From: Russula earlei
Taxonomy: Eukaryota > Basidiomycota > Agaricomycetes > Russulales > Russulaceae
Length of the DNA stretch: 64,000 nucleotides
Reading direction: 5' to 3'
NCBI GenBank assembly: GCA_025769875.1
Contig: JAGFNK010000270.1
Span: forward strand, 1 to 64,000
Positions 52,297 to 62,092 of this stretch are shown in pieces. A model generated the notes under the pieces. The model saw only the letters and a program-made list of their open reading frames with translations. It ran no database searches and was not told the origin of the DNA. Position numbers and translations under genes: made by a program. Each line of letters opens with the position of its first letter. Position 1 is the first letter of the stretch.

Positions 52297-52681
52297 TGTT
52301 GTGCAGCATAGAGCACAGCTAACAGGCCAAGCAACCCACCTTAGAGGTTGTGCTAATGCTCAAGTGATATTGGGGTGTAGAGCGATGTGTATACTCGTCT
52401 ACATGTATGGTATTTATACCTCTATGACCCAGGGCTGTTCCTAAGTCCAAAAGAGGTGACTACAGGTGTCCACTATATCGCGCATTCAGTGACGCGTGAT
52501 GTGGAAACGTTCTAGACGCAGCATAAGGCTGCATCTTGTGATAGATAGCGTAGTATGCGTAACCCTATTGCCATAAGCGCATATACTAAAGTTCTGTCTA
52601 ACACGTAACATCTATGAGCGGATCTTAAACCTTGTATGAAGGTCTTCGCCTTCTTTGATCCGTTCGTGTTCCGGTTCAACA
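52297..52681 (-). repeat. Copia LTR 2 (shared central LTR)
   Basis: 385 bp and highly similar to LTR 1 with scattered substitutions. It serves as the 5' LTR of unit A. On its other side unit B begins at 52682 without a polypurine tract, at a point equivalent to about 48057 in unit A. Confidence 0.9.
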
Positions 52682-55600
52682 GATATTCAGTCTGGTCCAG
52701 ATGTATCTGGCCGAACTTGCATTGAATGTGCATGCATAGAAATTCTTGGGCATCGCCCAGATCTCGACATTCCCAGAGCTTCATGAAGCGCTCCTTTGAT
52801 TTATTGATTTGTTTTTTGTCTGCTCCAAAGAAGAGCACATCATCAACATAGACAATGGCTATGATGCTCTTGTCTTTACTAACAAAGAGCCCAGAGTCAG
52901 ACCTAAGGTGAATAAGGCCGAGCGAGGCCATGGACTTGCCAAGGGCTTTCCACCATGCAAGTGCCGCTTGCTTGAGTTCATATATTGCGCATTTAAGGCA
53001 CATGACTTTACGCTCTTGGCCTTTTATTTTGAAGCCCTCAGGCTGCTCCATATAGAGCTCTTCATCAAGCTCACCATAGAGAAAGGCAGTCTTGACATCT
53101 AGTCCGCTAATGTGCCAGTTTTTGAGCACTGCGAGTGCAATCATCAGGCAGACTGTCTCAAACTGTACCACAGGTGAGAATATTTCATCATAGTCAATGC
53201 CTTCTACTTGGGAGAAGCATTTGGCGACTAGTCTGGCTTTTTTACGACCATCAGACTTAAGGTCGAATACCCATCTATTTTTAATTATTTTGCGATCCTT
53301 AGGAGGATCGACTAGTTCGAAGACTTTGCATCTGCGGAGGGATTCCAACTCCTCGCGACAAGCATCTTTCCACTCCTTTTGGAGTTCACTTGGCATTTGC
53401 AGAATGTCCCTAAAGGTCCATTCGCAAATCTTTGCAGTATCAGGTGTATCTGAACTTAGTGGAACTGCTTGGGCGAGCAGATAGTTCAGAAATTTGACTC
53501 CCCCTTCCCTTGCTAGACGTAGAATGTCTTCTACCTCATCCTCAGAGGCTTGCGGCGGTTGATCGTCAAGGACGACAGGAGGGTAAGGGCCTGGTGCGGC
53601 CGATCCTGACGTACTACCCTCACCAGAGCTACCGGGTTGGTTTTCTGTCATTGTTCTCCATGTGCATGTGCGCTGAACGTCTTTTTCCACTTCTGTGGGG
53701 TGTCTGCATTCACCATAGACGTTGCCAGGACGGGTAGGTACTGTCCTCAACCGCTGAGACCTTCGAAGAGGTACAGGCTCTTCAACAGGAGGAGGGGACG
53801 GTGTAGGAGGGATGGGCGTTTGCTTGCATTCCTCTTCTTCTGGCGCCTGTATAGGCTGCTCATCGTCCTCACTTTTGATTGTAGGGAATGGGTCGTCAAC
53901 ACCAGGAATGGTGTCTTCGACAGGTTGTTGCGGTAGTTCTTCACGCAGTTCATTAATCCGTGTGGTACCTTTAGTGCGTGCTTTGTTGCATTTGGGGTAC
54001 AGGGTCTCATCGTACAGGGTGGTAGCATTTGTGTAGAGCATGTTATTTGGGAGCCTCATGAAGAGTGAGGCTTTGATCCCCTCAGTGTGACCAAGGTAGA
54101 TCATTAGCTCGCTTTTAGGCAAAAGCTTATTGACTCGACGCTTTTCTGGTATGTGCACATATGCGCTGCAACCAAATACTCTGAGGTGTGAGATATCAGG
54201 GACCTTGTTCTTTAGGACTTTGTAGGGTGTACGCCATTGAAGGCGTCTGGCTGGTGTCCTATTGTAACAGTGTGTCCCATGATTCACTGCAAATTCCCAC
54301 CAGGAGGGAGGTAGACAAGCTTCAAGGTGCATTGCCTGAGCTTTGTCCATTACAGTGCACATAAAGCACTCTGCGCGTCCATTCTGTTGTGGAGTGTATG
54401 GGGCGCTTTGCAGGATTTTAATTCCTTCATCCTTTAGGACATTATCAAAGGCCTCGGACTTGTACTCTCCACCAGCATTGGACATCCACTCTCTAATTCC
54501 TGCTTTGTATTGGTTCTTGACCATAGCAAGGAATTGCTTGATGGCCAATATGGTCGACTTTTTATTTTTTAGGAGTGTGATCCATGCATAGGAGGAATAA
54601 TCATCAATGAAGCTGACAAAATATTCGTACTTATAATACGACTTCACAGGGAAACTCTTAAGGTCTGAGTGAATACGCTCGAACGGTGCGGAAGCACGAG
54701 TTTCAGAAGGGGGGTGCACAGATGCAGGCATCTTGCCTTGCGCGCAGCCAGGGCATACCGGCTGTTCCTGAGGGATTTTCAGGTCTTCAGGGAGACCCTT
54801 GGTATGTGTCTTTGCACATGTTACAACATCCTTAGATGGGTGGCCAAGGCATTGGTGAATGACATCATAATCTACCGCGTAGATAAGAGAATGCGCTTGC
54901 GCGCTTTCAATTGTGGCGTCTAACCAATACGTGGTTTGACCCAGGAATAAGGGGTAAGAGGACAGGATTATACGTCCATCCTCTTGTAGGGAAATATGAT
55001 TTTTATTCCCTAATGCATGCATCCCTTGTTGTAAAAACTCCCCCATAGATAATATCTGAGTGTTAATTTTTGGAATATAGAGAACAGGAGAGATGCATGT
55101 GACAACCATTTTAGAGTTTACAGTGTGCCGAAGCAACACAGCGCCTTTGCCTTCCACATATATTGTGTTATCGGCAGTTTTAACAGGGGATCTTTCGTGC
55201 GGCAAAGCCGGCATATACTCTATGAAATCATTTATTTTGAAGGTGAAGTGTGCTGACATGCCAGAGTTTAGGAGCCATAAGGATCCCATCTTACTCAAGT
55301 CATGCTTTCCTCTGCATCTCGAACAATTTTTGTTACATTCACTTTGAAGGGAAGTAGTCCCTTCACTAATTTGTACATTGTATGATACAAGTGAACACTT
55401 ATTAAACATATCTAGCCCGCTTTGGGGCTGGGGAGATGCTAATAGGTTCTTTAGCGAGTGAAAGGAGAGAGGGAGGGGCACGCACGCTTCGTTATCTTCA
55501 GGGTTGCTGCCCCAGTCAAGTGGTTTGTCTGACGGGGTCAGAGCACACTCAGGGGTGGCAGCACCTTCTGGGATACCATTGTATATGTTGAATAAATCCG

Positions 55601-56739
55601 ACGTGTTAGTTTGCGCGAAGTCGCCATCGTCCTGGTCCATAGGCTCAGGGATGGGCGACGGTAGTTTAACTGCACTTGACAAGGCAGCGGATTGAGTCGA
55701 GATCCGCTGCTCGAGGGTCTTGACTGTCTGTATAGTGGGGGTTACCCCAAGATCATCAGCAAGATCAAGCGCTTTGTTTAAGGCCTTGTAAGGGCCATGA
55801 GTGCATTTGCAAGGGTCAGTCACAGTTGGGACGGTACGTTGTTGGATCCCCAAGGGACCCAGATGGGCAATAGTGGTAATGGTCGGGAGTGGGAGTGTGG
55901 CAATGTCCACAATGTGGGAGTGTCCGGGACCATGGCTGTGATCGGCCTTCTCCTTGCCTTTCCCTTTTCCTTTGCTGCCACGTTTACTGCGCTGGCGCTT
56001 ATCCTTATCTTCCTTGCGCTTGGGCTTATTGCCCTGCTGCTGATTGGAGAAGGAGGGGTCACCATGCTTGCGCTTGACAGCTGAGAGCTTCTGCACGCTG
56101 TGCTTCTTACTTGTTCCATGATTGATCTCAGTTTGATATTGAGAGACAATAGCCTCTCGCATGTCTTTTGGACTAAGATCAGCTAGATCATAGTTCTGAG
56201 TGACAATGTGGACAAGCATTTCCCATTTCGGGGGAATGGCTGCAAGCATGATGAGCACCTGTAAGGCGTCAGGAATAATGAGGGAGGATGCGGTGAGATG
56301 CTGGAACCCAGCATGTATCTGATCCATTTGTGGGCCAGGATGCTGGCTCAGGTTAATGCGGATGGAAATGGCTTCTTTGAAGTCCTTATAGATACTTGTG
56401 GTAGTTGCCATGCCATAGAGGGTATCTAGGCAATTCCAAATAGTTTCAGCATTAACCAAAGACGTAAGATCTTGTTGGATCGTGATGCTCGATCTAAGGA
56501 CCATATGACCGACTGCCATATCATTTCCTTTGTTCCATTCTCTCAGCAGCCTGGGCAGCAATCTCTTCAGGAAGAGGTGCCTGAGGAAGTCCAGGAAGGA
56601 CTGGCAATTCAAATGTGCCATTGCAATAACCCCACAGTCCAACAGACATGAGGTAGGCTTTCATAGCCTTTGACCAAATACCATAGTTTGCGCCATCAAG
56701 GATGGGGACAACAGGGGTAGAGGGTTGAGACGACGACAT
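52682..56739 (-). pseudogene. Copia unit B gag-pol, 3'-truncated
   Basis: From the start at 56739 (MSSSQPSTPVVPILDG) the frame shifts near 56560 because about 14 bp present in unit A are missing. One frame then stays open for over 1300 residues through gag, protease (LLNSGMSAHF; the catalytic Asp of DSGA reads Asn), integrase and RT up to YVDDVLFFG. The C-terminal RT and all of RNase H are deleted. The protease Asp-to-Asn change and the truncation show that it is inactive. Several integrase positions also differ (SNAGGEYKSE in place of SDAGGEYKSE, losing a catalytic Asp). Confidence 0.85.
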
Positions 56740-56907
56740 TGTAGCTGTTAGAAAGGGGCTTAGAGGTCGTCAGTAAGAGTATTGTATTCAAACAAGCCGA
56801 CATAGTCTCCCCTTAGGGTAGACTAGCTCGCCGCAGCATGCAGGCTTCTGGGATGCTTCGCCATCGTTGCAGCCAATGAAGGCGCATGGCTTGCAGGGCC
56901 CATAACC

Positions 56908-57140
56908 TGTTGCGCAGCATAGAGCACAGCTAACAGGCCAAGCAACCCACCTTAGAGGTTGTGCTAATGCTCAAGTGATATTGGGGTGTAGAGTGATATG
57001 TATACTCGTCTACAAGTATGGTATTTATACCTCTATGACCCAGGGCTGTTCCTAAGTCCAAAAGAGGTGACTACAGGTGTCCACTATATCGCGCACTCAG
57101 TGACGCATGATGTGGAAACATTCTAGACGCAGCATAAGGC
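56908..57140 (-). repeat. Copia LTR 3, left part
   Basis: The first 233 bp of the 385-bp LTR. It stops at GCATAAGGC (57132-57140), which is repeated as ACATAAGGC at 58713-58721. 233 + 152 bp restores exactly 385. Confidence 0.9.
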
Positions 57141-58712
57141 TAGTCTTGGTTCCAGACATTCTATCTCGGACGGGAGAATCCGAGGGAGGTTGAATCAGAG
57201 TGCGAAAAATAGATGAAACTGTTCGAGATAGAACGTCTGGTGACTTTTGTATGGGTGGGTGTGGGTAACTGATCATATGACCTTGTCGTGTACTATCTAT
57301 GTGGTATATCGACGCATACATTTCTACTCATAGGATCATGTTGGACTTGGACCATCCCATATATCCAGCTCTGAGTCCCAGTCGTCAAACTGTGCCTCAG
57401 CCAACAATCCACTATTCTATTCAATATTACCCTCATCCTGTGCAATATGGTGCAGCATATCCAGTTCAAGGATATCCCCCTCTCTCTTTTATTCCATATC
57501 ATCCTCCCAGCAGTTAGAAATGTGTTTGCGTGGTGAAATTGTTACATGCTGTAAGGTGTGTGAGCCCGCTGGCCAGGAAACTCACATGACTTGCACTTGC
57601 CCCCTCCCGCGCGTCCCTTGCCCACATGTCCTCCTTCCCTCTCTTTCATCTTTCTCTCTCCTTCTCACGTTCCCCTCTCGACATCATCACTTTGTTCACC
57701 ACTCCATGCCCGGGAACTGCAACAACAGCTCAAGTTGATTGCTGTCGATGTCACTTGCCTCACCACCCAACGCCTCGCGCTCTCTCGCCTACATCTATCC
57801 CCTGCACCACTAGTCTCCTTTATCCATCTCATGCTTTCCCCCCTTCCTTGTGTTTATGTTCTTGCCCCTCTGGGACCAACTCTCAAGCATCACCCTCGCC
57901 TCCGCCACGTGTCTATGCACAAGACCCGAATGACGCACACATGTCGTCATCATCACCTTACCGGAGGGCTCACTGCCCACAGCGTCTCGCCCCTACGTCA
58001 TCGCCGCACCTCCCCGTGCTTGTGGACTCGAAGTCGGAGGAACAGGACACCTTTGTATATAAGAACAAGTAATTACCATCTCGAATGTAACAGATTTAGC
58101 TCAGGAAATTGAATCACGTCGTCCACACATCCCCTCTCACGCTTGGGTCCGACACATCTAAGTGTTGTGTCCCGGAGCATGACCTTGCTCTCGGTTCCTT
58201 CCTGTCCCTACCCGCCCTTGGATCAAAGCTACTGATTGCCCAAAGAAACAAAGGAAGATTGAGGTGTAGCTTATCCATCAGATCAAGAACCTGTAGCACA
58301 CAATTAGAAATGTTGCTAGAGCCGTCCAGGAATTAGAACCTGTAGCATGCAGTCAGAAATGTTGCCAGTATCCTCCAGAAATTGTTGACATCGGTCAGTT
58401 TGTCGGATGTGCGGGTCAGATTTTGGGGCTCGTTCAGGTGCAGCATCCTCATGTGCTTTGTGGTCAGAATCTGAAGTGTCACCGTCAGAAGGGACAGTGG
58501 ACATTGCAAGCAGCAGGCTGTATGCACAGGTACGCGTCGATATACAAGTATGTGGATAGTATGTGACAAGGTCACATGATCAGTTACCCACACCCACCCA
58601 TACGAAAGTCACCAGACGTTCTATCTCAAACAGTTTCATCTATTTTTCGCACTCCGATTCAACCTCCCTCGGATTCTCCCATCCGAGATAGAAATGTCTG
58701 GAACCGAGACTA
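57141..58712. mobile_element. Mutator-like (MULE) non-autonomous TIR element
   Basis: The 1572-bp insert in LTR 3 has terminal inverted repeats of about 150 bp, with weaker similarity to about 190 bp. They begin TAGTCTYGGTTCCAGACA at both ends. A 9-bp target duplication (57132-57140 and 58713-58721, one mismatch) and long TIRs fit the Mutator superfamily. There is no transposase. The interior is C/T-rich coding-like sequence related to the repeat at 37.4-39.5 kb, so it may have captured that sequence. Confidence 0.85.
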
Positions 58713-58721
58713 ACATAAGGC

Positions 58722-58873
58722 TGCATCTTGTGATAGATAGCATAGTATGCGTAACCCTATTGCCATAAGCACATATACTAAAGTTCTGTTTAACACGTAA
58801 CATCTATGAGCAGATCTTGAACCTTGTATGAAGGTCTTCGCCCTCTTTGATCCGTTCGGGTTCCGGTTCAACA
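58722..58873 (-). repeat. Copia LTR 3, right part
   Basis: The remaining 152 bp of LTR 3, ending GGTTCAACA. It is followed at once by CCACG, the right target duplication, and TAF9 sequence. Confidence 0.9.
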
Positions 58874-59050
58874 CCACGCACACAAGTGCGTCCAAGAGGA
58901 CCTAGGTGGTGTACCTGTGCGAGAAGTCTGGTGCAGGACCCCAGCTGCGCATTTTGGACCGTAGGTGTTGGGGCCAAAAGGAGGGCGAAGGCCTGGGCAG
59001 TGGGCGGGAGGGACTCTGTCACTGCTGTTGCGGTTCGGGACATGGGGGCT
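58874..59050 (-). pseudogene. TAF9 second copy, 5' part
   Basis: Continues the TAF9 copy cut at 46851. It encodes MSRTATAVTESLPPTAQ and the first histone-fold helix, then a 7-bp deletion removes LLEF and shifts the frame, as in the 36.9-kb fragment. The bases after the copia duplication (ACACAAGTGCGTCC) align with those at 26853-26866 in the native copy. Confidence 0.85.
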
Positions 59051-59074
59051 GCGGTTCCCCCTCGTTCCCCATCC

Positions 59075-59265
59075 CCCACCAAGGGAGCCCTCTTCCCACA
59101 TTGTATCCTCGGCATCGGGTGACCTGCCTGACTTTAGCCATGTTGCTTCACACACCCATATTGCAGACATGACAAGTCAGGCACGTCACCCGATGCCGAG
59201 GATACGACGTGGGAAGAGTGCTCCCTTGCTGGAGGATGGAGAACAATAGGGAATCGCAGCTGCCG
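59075..59265. repeat. Inverted-repeat element (hairpin), related to 36.7-36.8 kb
   Basis: An arm at about 59075-59120 (CCAAGGGAGCCCTCTTCCCA...CGATGACC-type order) is reverse-complementary to an arm at about 59177-59230. The loop is about 55 bp containing TAGCCATGTTGCTTC. One arm and the loop recur at 36706-36830. MITE-like, unclassified. Confidence 0.65.
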
Positions 59266-60600
59266 TTCTGCACGAGAGTTGGACGTTGTATTCTCGGGTA
59301 ATGTAGGTGAAGCCGCCTTCTCCGTGGTGCGTCTCCTGCTTGCACCTCCTGGTCATTGTTTGTCTCACTGTCCTAGTTCGTTGGACGATTCCATCATCTA
59401 TACAAGCGCGTCTTTATCTTTTATTGAGCAGGGTCCCCAAACGAGCGTATGTTCGAAGGGCTATTCGCCCATCGCGGTCAGCAGGCGCCCACTTCTGGGA
59501 ACGCGTCTAGACCACACTCGGCGGTGTCATCGTCTGTGGATGGCATGTCATTCTTCTGCCTCCCTTGCCTACATTGTAAGTTGTACATGGCAACTCTTTT
59601 TGCTTTAACGGCGACGACACATTTTGTGGGCACCTTTGCTTTTCAGCAAATATGCAACAGACTAAAAATTGGATCGATACAAGCTCAAGTCCTCTTTCGA
59701 CTAGATCCAGTTTGCATTTACTGGTGACGCAATGATGCTTCATAAACTGTTTACTGAATGAAAGGTAATTTGTTGTGACATGCCCTTTGTTCAAGTTGGC
59801 GTTTCTGATGACAAGGCACAGTCATGTTGATCTGGGTTCCGAGGGCCTCTGAGACAGGCGATACGATATCTCGGCGGCAGAGTGACAGGGATGTACAACA
59901 TGTGAAGTCATCAGCTCCTGCATATTGTCATTTGTGCCCTCAGCCTCAGAATACCCTCGATTAGCCTCAGCCGCCCGCAAACCATTCTCCTTCGATCCAT
60001 CTGCATGCCAAGACGGAAACAATTGATATTGTTCCGGAGGCTCTCGGCCACCCAACTGCAGACCACCATCAACAAAGACAAACTCCTTGCTCTTCGCTCA
60101 ATCACACATGGTTCAATCCCGTGGTCACCCCCTTCCTCCACCCATCCGGTGAAATCAGAGCGATTCCCGCCCCTCCATCCGCACCGCCGTAACATGGACT
60201 TTGCGTTCTCAGACGTAAACCACGCTTGTCCAGGGTAGAATGCGTGTAATTGTGTAGGAGGCTCGGACTGGACAAGTTGGCTTTCCATCCCAAGATCGGA
60301 CGTGAGCAGGTGAGACCAGTTACGGGTACGGCCTAAGTGTGTTATTCCTTCTTTCTGCTTGTTCATCTTCATTACGTGACGAACTCTGTGGATGGCACGA
60401 TGTTATTCCAATTGATTGAATCCAGTGATTGCACGAGTCCCGTTTTACGCGCAACCAGTCTACCACTGGACCGAATTTTCAAATGTATTGACTCTGCAAA
60501 AACAGAACAAGTGAAGAGCAAATGGGGAAAAAAATGCTACATGGCATCACCGGCTATCTACACCATCAGCTCGTTCGATCTATGCATCCGTATTCGCACA
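59266..60600. other. Accessory interval, no supported gene
   Basis: Several short open frames exist on both strands, none with a recognised domain or splice-consistent extension. Around 60430-60490 a stretch folds into tRNA-like arms, but I could not complete a tRNA cloverleaf. Confidence 0.4.
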
Positions 60601-60615
60601 CACTGCAGACGGTCC

Positions 60616-60909
60616 TCAGCGCGCAACGTTGCAGCCTCTTCCTTTTCCGACAATTGTTCGCGGGGCGCCACCGCCATACTCCCCCAACCGGCTCAAAATA
60701 ATATCTGTGATCCGAGTGATGTCGCCTCTGATGTAACCGCCGATGGCGAAAGCAGCACCGGTAAGGAGCGACAGCACGGGGAATTTCAGGAATGCGGGGG
60801 CGGAGGCGGCTCGAAGAGGGCCTCCGTTGCAGGGCTTCAAGCTGTGGCTGCTGCTACGAGAGGCGGAAGAGGAAGAATGCGTGGAGAAGGAAATCCCGCA
60901 GATGTGCAC
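60616..60909 (-). CDS. Possible small membrane protein exon
   Basis: An open frame of 97 residues: a Ser/His-rich N-terminus, then FPVLSLLTGAAFAIGGYIRG, which has the pattern of one membrane helix with Gly-x3-Gly spacing, then DITRITDIILSRL. Coding-like sequence upstream on the same strand (about 60940-61150) suggests an earlier exon. No family is assigned. Confidence 0.3.
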   Translation of the reverse strand: MHICGISFSTHSSSSASRSSSHSLKPCNGGPLRAASAPAFLKFPVLSLLTGAAFAIGGYIRGDITRITDIILSRLGEYGGGAPRTIVGKGRGCNVAR

Positions 60910-61146
60910 GATGCTAGCTTTTCGTCGCGCGTCTCTTCTAGCGTTTGCGGGCTTCGATGTCGTTGACGTTGTGGACGATGGGCGTCAACGGTGGCACGGC
61001 TGTGCGCGTGGTATGCGGCCAGTCACGCTGGGAGGGGCTGAGGACACGGACGGGCACAGCGGAGGGGTAAACACGCCGCCGCTTGCGATGCGATGTTGTT
61101 ACACGACGGACAGGAATGGATAAGTCCAGTCCACTAAAACTCAACT

Positions 61147-61181
61147 CAGTGGTCAATAAAGGTGAAATATATTGACCACTG
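61147..61181. repeat. Perfect 12-bp-stem hairpin
   Basis: CAGTGGTCAATA (61147-61158) and TATTGACCACTG (61170-61181) are exact reverse complements around an 11-base loop. The sequence beyond the stem is partly complementary too. It could be a transcript-end hairpin or the tip of a small MITE. Confidence 0.75.
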
Positions 61182-62092
61182 AATTGACTCAGCTCAGATT
61201 ACAAATTATTTTAAAACAATTGATTGATTTGTTGCCCTCTCCTCATGCATCGCATTATTGTAAATATGTCAACCCAAACAATTAGAACTTAGTCAAATGC
61301 TTAAGAGAGGGCAGCTCAGTGCCCAAGTTATGTAACCTAAGATGCAACATGAGTCGCCCCGAATCACCAGGGGGATCATATACACTTAATTTGCCCGATC
61401 AATTTAGCCTTAGCAGACTTGGATAAACTTAACACAATGGCGTATGTTAATACATGGATTTATATTGAATAAATCGAGACATAAAGTGCATCCACAAATA
61501 TGACACCAAATTTTAAATAGGAACGGTCTACTCATTACATGGCGATAATTGGCCGATGGGGATCAATCGCACCCGATGGGGATCAATCGCCTCGATGACA
61601 GAGACTGACCACACAGATTAAACTCAACGCAAAGATCTGGGCTTTACATTTTGTTACAATTTTAATTGAGCCAAATAATATAGTTAGCATTCTTATAATT
61701 GAATCTTGTTTGTATTTTCCCACTAAGAACCAAGTCTGTGTTGAAGGCAGCGGGCGGCGGCTTGCTGAGTTTGCGAAAACACACACAAAAGAAGGGACAA
61801 AACAGGTCTCTTGTTCCAAGGTGTAACTAGAGTTTCTACATACGAGACGCGATCTATGAGAGAGGGGGATATTGGGGGATTGGGGAGACAGAAAGACGCA
61901 AGTTGGGAGTGCGATACATGGATGTGGAACAAGACGAGCCAGAGCGATGAGCTGTGATGAAAGAGGGTCGAGAGCTGGCTGGGCAGCGGAGGTGGAACCG
62001 GTACGCGATGAAAGAGAGTCGAGAGCAATGATGCAGGGCTGGAATGGGATGCCGCCTTACAGCGGGACACTGTGTGACGACATACTAAAGAA
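61182..62092. other. AT-rich interval, no gene
   Basis: Low-complexity AT-rich sequence to about 61700. It includes a short direct repeat, CGATGGGGATCAATCGC (about 61554-61592), in two copies. No coding region is supported. Confidence 0.45.

Larger units (their letters stand above)
46852..58873 (-). mobile_element. Compound Ty1/copia array: LTR-internal A-LTR-internal B-LTR
   Basis: Three 385-bp LTRs (TGTTG...CAACA) lie at 46852-47236, 52297-52681 and 56908-57140 + 58722-58873. The third is split by a DNA transposon. The outer flanks carry a 5-bp target duplication, CCGCG at 46847-46851 and CCACG at 58874-58878 (one mismatch), inside TAF9. The central LTR is shared, which suggests a tandem produced by recombination or by insertion into an existing copy. 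Internal A is full-length. Internal B lacks the last 820 bp or so (C-terminal RT and RNase H) and abuts the central LTR directly. Confidence 0.9.

Noticed and set aside
60425..60495. tRNA-like sequence on the minus strand (CCAGTGGTAGACTGG D-arm-like, then a strong hairpin)
   Set aside because: The T-arm and acceptor stem cannot be formed and no convincing B-box is present; only two arms fold.
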